A DNA stretch of 48,174 nt. It comes from Oscillospiraceae bacterium. GTDB taxonomy: Bacteria; Bacillota; Clostridia; Oscillospirales; Oscillospiraceae. The notes under the pieces were generated by a model. The model did no database searches, was not told the origin of the DNA, and worked only from the letters and a program-made list of their open reading frames with translations. The position numbers were made by a program, and so were the translations under genes. Where the stretch lies: contig CACWYC010000010.1 of assembly GCA_902765025.1 (NCBI GenBank), positions 1 to 48,174 on the forward strand, in the 5' to 3' direction. The stretch's first letter is position 1, and the number at the start of each line of letters is the position of its first letter. Shown here one piece after another: positions 41,918 through 48,174 of this stretch.

Positions 41918-42509
41918 AAAATCGAAGCAGAATCACCGTTTTCTCCCGCTCCGGCAGCGCCGCAATGGCCTCCCGGAGCGCGATTTTTTCCACCAGCGCA
42001 TCCTCCGGCGCCTCGGTGCCGATGCTGCTCTCCAGCGTCATGCCGTCCCCCGTCTCCTGCTGCAGCGACTCCGGCGCCACGTTGGCCAGTTCCACCGCGG
42101 CGATCTCCTCCGCCGTCATCCCCAGCTCCCCGGCCAGTTCCGACACGGTGGGCTCCCGCCCCAACTGCGCAGTCAGCCGCTCCCGGGCCGTCCAGAGGGT
42201 ATAGCCCTTCTCCCGCATGGTGCGCCCCACCTTCACCGCCCCGTCATCCCGGATAAACCGCCGAATCTCCCCGGCGATTTTCGGCACGGCATAGGTGGAA
42301 AACTGGGTTCCATATGTAAGGTCGAATCCCTTTACAGCCTTGATAAATCCAATACATCCCAGCTGATACAGGTCCTCCATCTCTACGCCGCAGCCGCTGT
42401 ACCGCCGCACCACCGCCCAGATGAGCCCGCTGTTCTCCTCCAGCATGGTGCCGCAGGCCGCCTCGTCGCCGTTTTGCGCCTTTTCCAGCAGCGATAGGGT
42501 GGCGCTCAT
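41808..42509 (-). CDS. sigF: RNA polymerase sigma-F factor
   Basis: First forespore-specific sigma factor. The 233-residue protein has region 2 (MEDLYQLGCIGFIKAVKGFDLTYGTQFSTYAVPKIAGEIRRF, in segments about residues 43-84), region 3 and the region 4 helix-turn-helix (LTQQQVARVLGVSQVQVSRLERRSL). Together with the two genes upstream this is the canonical spoIIAA-spoIIAB-sigF set. ATG at 42509 overlaps the spoIIAB stop (ATGA). The 3' end overlaps the convergent repair gene. No terminator is seen. Confidence 0.95.
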   Translation of the reverse strand: MSATLSLLEKAQNGDEAACGTMLEENSGLIWAVVRRYSGCGVEMEDLYQLGCIGFIKAVKGFDLTYGTQFSTYAVPKIAGEIRRFIRDDGAVKVGRTMREKGYTLWTARERLTAQLGREPTVSELAGELGMTAEEIAAVELANVAPESLQQETGDGMTLESSIGTEAPEDALVEKIALREAIAALPEREKTVILLRFFKHLTQQQVARVLGVSQVQVSRLERRSLATLRQLLA

Positions 42510-42946
42510 CGCTTCGTCCGGCAGGAGATGCGTTTGCGCATCACCACCGTGGTGCCCTTATCCGGCGCGGATTTAATCCGCAGCACATCCATAAAGCTCT
42601 CCATAATGGTAAAGCCCATGCCGCTGCGCTCCTCCCCTCCGGTGGTGAACATCGGCTGCCTGGCCTGCTCAATATTGGCAATACCCCGCCCCCAGTCCCG
42701 CACTACGATTTCCAGCGTGTTGCCCTCCAGCAGCTTCATTTTCACCTGAATCCGCCCGATACTGTCCGGGTAGGCGTGGACGATGGCGTTGGTCACCGCC
42801 TCGCTGACCGCCGTTTTGATGTCCCCCAGCTCGTCCAGCGTAGGGTCCAGCTGGGCGGCAAACCCTGCCGCCGCCACACGCATAAAGCCCTCGTTGTTGC
42901 TGCGGCTCAAAAAATCCATTGTTACATAGTTTTCAATGCGCTGCAT
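42506..42946 (-). CDS. spoIIAB: Anti-sigma-F factor / serine kinase SpoIIAB
   Basis: Binds and inhibits sigma F and phosphorylates SpoIIAA. The 146-residue GHKL ATPase has the N-box AVSEAVTNAIVHAY (about residues 45-58), the G1 motif VRDWGRGI and the ATP-lid region GGEERSGMGFTIM. ATG at 42946 has GGAGGAG upstream and overlaps the spoIIAA end by 14 bases. Confidence 0.96.
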   Translation of the reverse strand: MQRIENYVTMDFLSRSNNEGFMRVAAAGFAAQLDPTLDELGDIKTAVSEAVTNAIVHAYPDSIGRIQVKMKLLEGNTLEIVVRDWGRGIANIEQARQPMFTTGGEERSGMGFTIMESFMDVLRIKSAPDKGTTVVMRKRISCRTKR

Positions 42947-43268
42947 ATTCCGTCTCCTCCCCTGCGTTAATGGTCATCATCCGGCCCACGCCGGCTGCCT
43001 CAAACACCTTGCGCGGCTGGGCTGCCACATGGGTCAGATGCATCTGTCCCCCCAGCTCCCGCATCCGCTGCCAGCCCCGCAGCACCACGGCTATGCCGGA
43101 GCTGTCCATAAACGTCACCCCGCCGAAATCCATGGTCAACACCCGGGGCACATACCGCTCTATCGCCAAGTCCATCTGCGTCAGCAGCCCTTTGGCCCCG
43201 TGATGATCCAGCTCACCTTTCAGTTGGATTTCCAGGGCTCTGTCCTTTCCGATGATGGATAATTCCAT
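42933..43268 (-). CDS. spoIIAA: Anti-anti-sigma factor SpoIIAA
   Basis: STAS-domain protein that frees sigma F when dephosphorylated by SpoIIE. The 111-residue protein has the phosphorylation motif FMDSSGIAVVL, with the target serine at residue 57. ATG at 43268 (MELSIIG) has GAGG nearby and gives the usual family length; the longer frame to 43313 runs through the terminator hairpin and is rejected. Confidence 0.95.
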   Translation of the reverse strand: MELSIIGKDRALEIQLKGELDHHGAKGLLTQMDLAIERYVPRVLTMDFGGVTFMDSSGIAVVLRGWQRMRELGGQMHLTHVAAQPRKVFEAAGVGRMMTINAGEETEYAAH

Positions 43269-43286
43269 CTCGTCCTCACTCCTTCG

Positions 43287-43326
43287 TAAAAAAATAATCA
43301 CCGCAGAATCCACTTCTGCGGTGATT
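43287..43326 (-). terminator. Terminator of valS, overlapping a possible spoIIA promoter
   Basis: Perfect 13-bp stem (43314-43326 with 43296-43308, loop GTGGA), followed by ATTTTTTT on the minus strand. It lies 45 bases after the valS stop and 20 bases before spoIIAA. Confidence 0.9.
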
Positions 43327-43329
43327 ATA
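43324..43329 (-). promoter_or_regulatory. Possible -10 element of the spoIIA operon
   Basis: TATAAT at 43329-43324 with a poor -35 (GGAAAG) at 17 bases. It could also belong to a sigma-H promoter, though no good sigma-H match is seen. It is inside the upper part of the valS terminator stem. Confidence 0.35.
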
Positions 43330-43370
43330 TGCTATTTAGCAGGTCTCTTTCCGTCGAAAGCCGCCAGCGC

Positions 43371-46004
43371 TTACAGTTTCATTGCGGCGGCAGACTCGTC
43401 CAGCTTGGCAATCAGGGCCCGAGCCTTGTCGGCTTTCTCCCGCTCGGCGTTGACCACTGCCTCCGGAGCCTTGGAAACGAACGCCTCGTTCTTCAGCTTG
43501 CCCTCAATGCGCTGCAGGTTCTCCACGGCCTTCTGGCGCTCCTTCTGGATGCGCTCCAGCTCCGCCGCCACGTCCACCAGTTCCGCCAGGGGCAGATACA
43601 CGTTGGCATCGTGGGTCACCACGCTGACCATGCCCTTCAAATCCTCCGGGGCGGTGGTGGACACCGTCACCTCGCTGGCGTAGGCCATGCGCTTGATGAA
43701 GTGCTTTCCCTCCTCATAGTTCTCGGGCCGCGCCGTCACGATGATGGTCTGGGCCTTCCGGGAGGGCGCCACGTTCATCTCGGAGCGGCGCGCCCGCACG
43801 GCGGAAATGGCGTCCTTCACGTCCTCCATAGCCGCCTCGTCCTGGGGGAAGTTCAGCTCCTCACGGTACTCCGGCCAGGATGCATTGATGAGGAACTGGC
43901 CCTCGTGGGGCAGCGCCTGCCAGATTTCCTCGGTGATGAACGGCATAAAGGGATGCAGCAGCTCCAGAATCCGCAGCAGCACGTAGCACAGCACGTTTTC
44001 CGCCGCCAGCCGGGCCTGCTGGTCCTCGCCATTGAGCCGCGTCTTGGTCAGCTCGATATACCAGTCGCAATAGGTGTCCCAGATGAAATCGTAAATCTTG
44101 GCCGATGCCACGCCCAGCTCGTAAGCCTCCAGATTCTCCGTGACCTCACGAATCAGCGTGTTCAGCTTGGACAGCACCCACTTGTCCTCCAGCTCCAGCT
44201 TCTCGGGCAGCGCCACCTTGTCAATGGTGAGGTTCATCATCACAAAGCGGCTGGCGTTCCAGATCTTATTGGCGAAGTTGCGCATTGCCTCGCACTTCTC
44301 CACGAAAAAGCGCATATCATTGCCGGGGCTGTTTCCGGTAATCAGGTTAAACCGCAGCGCGTCTGCGCCGTAGGCGTCCGCCATCTCCAGGGGGTCGATG
44401 CCGTTGCCCAGGGACTTGGACATCTTCCGGCCCTTGTCGTCCCGCACCAGACCGTGGATAAACACGGTCTTGAAGGGCTCCTTCTTCATCTGCTCCATGC
44501 CGGAGAAAATCATCCGGGCCACCCAGAAGAAGATGATGTCGTAACCGGTGACCATCACGGAGGTGGGATACCAGTACTTCAAATCCTCCGCCTGGATGTC
44601 GGGCCAGCCCATGGTGGAGAAAGGCCACAGCGCCGAAGAGAACCAGGTGTCCAGCACGTCCTCTTCCCGGGTCAGATGGGAGCAGCCGCACTTCTCGCAC
44701 TTTGTGGGGTCCTGACGGCTCACGTTGATGTGGCCGCACTCATCGCAGTACCACGCTGGGATCTGGTGGCCCCACCAGAGCTGGCGGGAGATGCACCAGT
44801 CGTGCACGTTCTCCATCCAATTGGTGTACGTCTTGGTGAACCGCTCAGGCACGAACTTGATGGTGCCGTCCTCCACCACGCGAATGGCCTCCTTGGCCAG
44901 GGGCGCCATCTTCACAAACCACTGGGCGGAAATCAGCGGCTCCACGTCGTTGTGGCAGCGGTAGCAGGTGCCCACGTTGTGGGAGTAGGGCTCCGTCTTC
45001 ACCAGATAGCCCTGCTCCTCCAAATCCTTCACAATGGCCTTGCGGCACTCGTAGCGGTCCATCCCGTTATACTTGCCGCCGTTTTCATTGATGGTGCCGT
45101 CGTTGGCGATGACGCAAATGACCTCCAGATTGTGCCGCAGGCCCACCTCAAAGTCGTTGGGATCGTGGGCGGGAGTCATCTTCACCGCGCCGGTGCCAAA
45201 GCCGATTTCGCAGTATTCATCGCCCACAATGGGAATCTCCCGGTTCATAATGGGCAGCACACAGGTCTTTCCGATCAGGTGCTTGAACTTCTCGTCCTCC
45301 GGGTTCACCGCCACGCCGGTATCGCCCATCATGGTCTCCGGCCGGGTGGTGGCCACCACGATGTCGCCGCTGCCGTCAGACAGCGGATAGCGGATATACC
45401 ACAGGTTGCCCGGCTTGTCGGTGTACTCCACCTCCGCGTCGGACAGGGCCGTCAGGCAGTGGGGGCACCAGTTGATGATACGGCTACCCTTGTAAATGAG
45501 GCCCTTTTCATACAGGTTGCAGAACGTCTCCCGCACAGCCTGGGAGCAGCCCTCGTCCATGGTGAAGCGGGACCGGCTCCAGTCGCAGCTGGCGCCCATC
45601 TTCTTCTGCTGCTCCACGATGCGGTTGCCGTACTTCTCCTTCCAGGCCCACACCCGCTCCAGGAACTTCTCCCGGCCCAGGTCGTACCGGGTCAGGCCCT
45701 CGTTGTTCCGCAGGTCCTCCTCCACCTTGATCTGGGTGGCGATGCCGGCGTGGTCGGTGCCGGGCAGCCACAGTGCCTCGTAGCCCTGCATCCGCTTAAA
45801 GCGGGTGAGAATGTCCTGCAGCGTGCAGTCCAGGGCGTGGCCCATGTGGAGCTGGCCCGTCACGTTGGGTGGCGGCATCACAATGGAAAAGGGCTTCTTT
45901 TTGGGATTGACCTCGGCGCGGAAGCAATCGTTGTCCATCCACATCTGATAGACCCGATGCTCCACTTCCCGAGGATCATACACTTTCGGCAGTTCTTTAC
46001 GCAT
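43371..46004 (-). CDS. valS: Valyl-tRNA synthetase
   Basis: Charges tRNA-Val and edits mischarged threonine. The 877-residue class I enzyme has [16 protein letters not shown] (about residues 43-58; the HIGH equivalent is HMGH), an editing domain (about 180-330), a zinc-type knuckle CDECGHINV...CEKCGC (about 407-432), the [14 protein letters not shown] signature (about 516-529), the anticodon-binding domain and a C-terminal coiled coil ([18 protein letters not shown]). Length is standard. ATG at 46004 has GGAG seven bases upstream. It is controlled by the T-box leader. Confidence 0.97.
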   Translation of the reverse strand: MRKELPKVYDPREVEHRVYQMWMDNDCFRAEVNPKKKPFSIVMPPPNVTGQLHMGHALDCTLQDILTRFKRMQGYEALWLPGTDHAGIATQIKVEEDLRNNEGLTRYDLGREKFLERVWAWKEKYGNRIVEQQKKMGASCDWSRSRFTMDEGCSQAVRETFCNLYEKGLIYKGSRIINWCPHCLTALSDAEVEYTDKPGNLWYIRYPLSDGSGDIVVATTRPETMMGDTGVAVNPEDEKFKHLIGKTCVLPIMNREIPIVGDEYCEIGFGTGAVKMTPAHDPNDFEVGLRHNLEVICVIANDGTINENGGKYNGMDRYECRKAIVKDLEEQGYLVKTEPYSHNVGTCYRCHNDVEPLISAQWFVKMAPLAKEAIRVVEDGTIKFVPERFTKTYTNWMENVHDWCISRQLWWGHQIPAWYCDECGHINVSRQDPTKCEKCGCSHLTREEDVLDTWFSSALWPFSTMGWPDIQAEDLKYWYPTSVMVTGYDIIFFWVARMIFSGMEQMKKEPFKTVFIHGLVRDDKGRKMSKSLGNGIDPLEMADAYGADALRFNLITGNSPGNDMRFFVEKCEAMRNFANKIWNASRFVMMNLTIDKVALPEKLELEDKWVLSKLNTLIREVTENLEAYELGVASAKIYDFIWDTYCDWYIELTKTRLNGEDQQARLAAENVLCYVLLRILELLHPFMPFITEEIWQALPHEGQFLINASWPEYREELNFPQDEAAMEDVKDAISAVRARRSEMNVAPSRKAQTIIVTARPENYEEGKHFIKRMAYASEVTVSTTAPEDLKGMVSVVTHDANVYLPLAELVDVAAELERIQKERQKAVENLQRIEGKLKNEAFVSKAPEAVVNAEREKADKARALIAKLDESAAAMKL

Positions 46005-46017
46005 AAAATCTCTCCTT

Positions 46018-46288
46018 TTTCGGAAATCGGCAAAACAAAAAGCCCCGTTTTGCCGTCAAAGCAAAACAGGGCGAACGGTTGTCCGCGGTACCACCTGTCT
46101 TCGGGATCGCTCCCGCACTCACGGATGCTCACGCATCCCGCCCCGCTAACGGTGGGCCTCCGATACGGCCTACTGCCACTTCAGCCGACAGCTCCGGAAC
46201 GACACACACGGCGCCTCACGGGAGCTTGCACCATCCGCTCCCTCTCTGCGCATCCGCAGCCGCATGCCTTTCCCTCATCGCATTTCTC
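46018..46288 (-). promoter_or_regulatory. Valine T-box riboswitch leader of valS
   Basis: Antiterminator core GGTGGTACCGCGG at 46095-46083, then a terminator hairpin (GCCCTGTTTTGC with GGCAAAACGGGGC, about 46041-46072) and a T-run. Stem I has AGAGAGGGAG and GGATGGTGCAAG apical motifs, and the specifier GTC (Val) at 46203-46201 in the context GTC-GTT-CCGGAGC. Confidence 0.95.
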
Positions 46289-46293
46289 TCGGT

Positions 46294-46322
46294 AGTATAA
46301 AGGAAAGGTGACAAAAAGTCAA
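46294..46322 (-). promoter_or_regulatory. Promoter of valS
   Basis: TTGACT (46322-46317), a 17-base spacer and TATACT (46299-46294), directly before the T-box leader and divergent from the sda promoter. Confidence 0.85.
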
Positions 46323-46351
46323 GTAATTGCCAAAATATCGTCCCCTGCCCC

Positions 46352-46380
46352 TTTTCATTTGCGCCGCGATAAGCTATAAT
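46352..46380 (+). promoter_or_regulatory. Promoter of the sdaAB-sdaAA operon
   Basis: TTTTCA (46352-46357), a 17-base spacer and consensus TATAAT (46375-46380). The leader contains a small inverted repeat GGCAGG-N9-CCTGCC (about 46392-46412) without a T-run. Confidence 0.68.
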
Positions 46381-46434
46381 GTGACGTAATATGGCAGGTT
46401 TCCCATTCCTGCCGGAGAAAAGAGAGGAAAAGGT

Positions 46435-47112
46435 ATGGATCTGTTTGACATTTTGGGCCCCATTATGGTGGGCCCCTCCAGTTCCCATACAGCCGGTGCC
46501 GCCCGCATCGGCAACATGGCCCGCACGCTGCTGGGCACCACGCCCCGCCGTGCCGCCATTCATCTCCACGGCTCCTTTGCCGAGACGGGCCTGGGCCACG
46601 GCACGGATTTGGCCATCATCGGCGGGCTGCTGGGCATGAAACCCGACGATCTCCGCATCCCCTTCGCCTTAGAGGAGGCGGAAAAGGAGGGCTTGGAGTA
46701 CACCCTGGACGCCGTGGACCTTCGGGACGCCCACCCCAACACCGCCCTCATCGAGCTGTGGGGCGACGGCGATGCCCATTTGGTAGTCCAGGCTTGCAGC
46801 ATCGGCGGCGGCGCCATCGAGGTACACATGCTGGACGGCATCGAGGTGTTCTTCACCGGCGACCATAACACCCTGGTCATCCGCAACCAGGACGAGTTCG
46901 GCACGCTGGCTGCCGTCACCACCATTTTGAACCAGCTCCACATCAACGTGGGCAACATGAGCGTCCACCGTGACCGTCGGGGCGGCGACGCCCTCATGGT
47001 GCTGGAGACCGACCAGCATCTGAAGCCCAGCCAGGTCCAGTTCCTCCGTGAGCTGCCCGGCGTCATCTCCATCACCTATTTCGACAAGGAGGTTGAGACC
47101 TATGGCACTTGA
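46435..47112 (+). CDS. sdaAB: L-serine dehydratase, beta subunit
   Basis: Small subunit of the iron-sulfur L-serine deaminase (serine to pyruvate and ammonia). The 225-residue protein has the N-terminal domain DILGPIMVGPSSSHTAGAARIG (residues 5-26, in segments) and a C-terminal ACT domain (TLAAVTTILNQLHINVGNMSVHRD). ATG at 46435 has GAGAGG seven bases upstream; the end overlaps sdaAA by 11 bases. Confidence 0.96.
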   Translation: MDLFDILGPIMVGPSSSHTAGAARIGNMARTLLGTTPRRAAIHLHGSFAETGLGHGTDLAIIGGLLGMKPDDLRIPFALEEAEKEGLEYTLDAVDLRDAHPNTALIELWGDGDAHLVVQACSIGGGAIEVHMLDGIEVFFTGDHNTLVIRNQDEFGTLAAVTTILNQLHINVGNMSVHRDRRGGDALMVLETDQHLKPSQVQFLRELPGVISITYFDKEVETYGT

Positions 47113-47974
47113 TTCCATTCGTGAGATTCTGGATGAGGCCCATGCCTCCGGCACCTCCTTCTGGGAGGTAGTGCTGCAGGCAGACATGGAGGAGCGGCAG
47201 GTCACCCGGGAGGCCTCCATGGCCAAAATGCTGACCACATGGATGGCCATGGAGGAGGCGGCGGACGCCTACACCGGCACCCGCAAAAGCGTCAGCGGCC
47301 TGGTGGGCGGCGACGGCATGAAAATGCGCCAGTATAACTTCCGGGGCGAGGCCCTCAGCGGCGGCTACGTCAGCGAAGTCATCGCCGAGGCGTTGTCCAT
47401 GGCGGAGTCCAACGCCTGTATGCGCCGCATCGTGGCCTGTCCCACTGCCGGTGCCTGCGGCGTCATGCCCGCCGTCATGCTGCCCCTGGTGAAGAATTAC
47501 GACATCAAGCAGCGCCAGATTTTAGAGGCCTTGTATGTGGCCAGCGGCGTGGGCATCGTCATCGCCAAAAAGGCGTGCATCGCCGGCGCCTCCGGCGGCT
47601 GCCAGGCGGAAATCGGCACCGCCTCCGGTATGGCGGCGGCCGCGCTGGTAAAGCTCCGGGGCGGCAGCGACGAGACCGCCGCCCACGCGGTGGCCATGGC
47701 CCTGTCCAATCTGATGGGCCTGGTCTGCGACCCCATCGCCGGCCTGGTGGAGGTTCCCTGCGTCAAGCGCAATGTCATCGGCGCCGTCAACGCCGTCAGC
47801 GCTGCCGATATGGCCATGGCCGGCATCGAGAGCTTCGTCCCCGTGGATGAGGTTATCGAGGCCATGGGCGAGGTGGGCCGTCATATGCCGGTGGAATACC
47901 GGGAAACCGCCCTGGGCGGCCTGGCCAATACCCCCACCGGACGCGCCGTCAAGGACAGCATGCGCCGCCTGTAA
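47102..47974 (+). CDS. sdaAA: L-serine dehydratase, alpha subunit, iron-sulfur-dependent
   Basis: Catalytic subunit. The 290-residue protein has the conserved cysteine motifs that hold the [4Fe-4S] cluster: CPTAGACGVMPA (about residues 117-128), CIAGASGGCQAEIG (about 159-172) and CDPIAGLVEVPC (about 210-221). ATG at 47102 has AAGGAGG upstream, inside the end of sdaAB; the longer frame from 47048 is antisense-like. A strong terminator follows. Confidence 0.96.
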   Translation: MALDSIREILDEAHASGTSFWEVVLQADMEERQVTREASMAKMLTTWMAMEEAADAYTGTRKSVSGLVGGDGMKMRQYNFRGEALSGGYVSEVIAEALSMAESNACMRRIVACPTAGACGVMPAVMLPLVKNYDIKQRQILEALYVASGVGIVIAKKACIAGASGGCQAEIGTASGMAAAALVKLRGGSDETAAHAVAMALSNLMGLVCDPIAGLVEVPCVKRNVIGAVNAVSAADMAMAGIESFVPVDEVIEAMGEVGRHMPVEYRETALGGLANTPTGRAVKDSMRRL

Positions 47975-47990
47975 TTCTTATGTCAAAAGC

Positions 47991-48020
47991 AAAACCCCAC
48001 TTCCGCAGAAGTGGGGTTTT
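47991..48020 (+). terminator. Terminator of sdaAB-sdaAA
   Basis: Perfect 12-bp stem AAAACCCCACTT/AAGTGGGGTTTT around CCGCAG, ending in TTTT on the plus strand. It is near-symmetrical and may act in both directions. Confidence 0.92.
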
Positions 48021-48024
48021 GAGC

Positions 48025-48174
48025 CTGTCAAAAAACGACTATGCCGTTTTTTGACAGTGGGATTGCAGTCTACTGCGCGCACGAATAGTACGCCTCCGGC
48101 GCACTATTCGCACACTTCGTAGCCTGAGAAGTGAAAAAAGTGACGCGCATGTCGTCACTTTTTTCGGATTTCAT
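48025..48174. repeat. Cluster of three strong hairpins at the window edge
   Basis: Hairpin 1 is CTGTCAAAAAACG with its complement (48025-48037 and 48045-48057). Hairpin 2 is CGAATAGT-A-CGCC paired with GGCG-C-ACTATTCG (48082-48110). Hairpin 3 is GAAAAAAGTGACG with its complement (48133-48145 and 48153-48165). A 34-residue ORF on the minus strand (48174-48070) runs through all of them. Read on the minus strand, hairpin 1 has a T-run and could be its terminator. I cannot tell whether this is a small gene or an intergenic repeat. Confidence 0.55.

Noticed and set aside
43329..46295. Plus-strand open frame of 988 codons
   Set aside because: Antisense of valS and its leader. The valS frame carries the synthetase signatures.
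1..48174. CRISPR arrays, prophage, insertion sequences and rRNA or tRNA genes
   Set aside because: No regularly spaced repeats, transposase, integrase or phage genes, or cloverleaf-type sequences were recognised. The only mobile element seen is the group II intron fragment.

Overview
The window is a chromosomal segment from a spore-forming, GC-rich member of the Clostridia, probably of the Oscillospiraceae/Ruminococcaceae type. The evidence is a complete spoIIIA operon, a complete spoIIA-sigF operon, T-box control of tyrS and valS, Clostridia-type gene order and a BspA-like gut surface protein. The genus is inferred, not proven. Most genes lie on the minus strand. They are tightly packed, and many neighbours overlap by four bases (GTGA or ATGA).

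Positions 1-191 hold the 5' part of a group II intron (class IIC-like, minus strand), inserted just after the tyrS terminator. From 260 to 7527 come tyrS with its T-box leader and then, in transcription order from the right, dxs, tlyA, nadK, argR and recN. In front of dxs is oapA (7542-8081), and in front of oapA is a structured RNA of about 650 nt (8128-8785). I identify this RNA as OLE RNA from its position beside oapA, the isoprenoid gene neighbourhood, its length, its own promoter and paired ends. From 8949 to 14804 a large BspA-like leucine-rich-repeat surface protein gene, broken by one in-frame TGA, lies between OLE and ispA. The rest of the classical cluster follows at 15158-18352: ispA, xseB, xseA, nusB and an Asp23 gene.

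Positions 18420-23014 carry spoIIIAH to spoIIIAA, which build the mother-cell channel feeding the forespore. Next are a DUF4364 regulator, an unassigned plus-strand gene with a possible sporulation promoter (23795-24643), and a glutamate/aspartate-type symporter. A long minus-strand operon (35827 down to 26133) encodes HPr kinase, a ROK glucokinase, MurB, RapZ, WhiA, DnaE, a TauE/SafE permease and an Asp/Glu racemase. It links carbon control, wall precursor synthesis and replication.

From 36048 are rpmB (plus strand), a TraX-like membrane protein and the helicase gene pcrA. Divergent from pcrA is a plus-strand transcript: a 39-residue hydrophobic peptide, a radical-SAM putative DNA repair protein and its usual partner. 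The promoter region between them holds two LexA-type palindromes, suggesting SOS control. The window ends with spoIIAA-spoIIAB-sigF, valS with a T-box leader, and sdaAB-sdaAA (L-serine dehydratase), followed by a cluster of strong hairpins at the right edge.

The most interesting items are the OLE RNA/OapA locus, the LexA-like control region with its small peptide, the intron placed after a terminator, and the unassigned gene sharing a sigma-E-like promoter pattern with spoIIIA.
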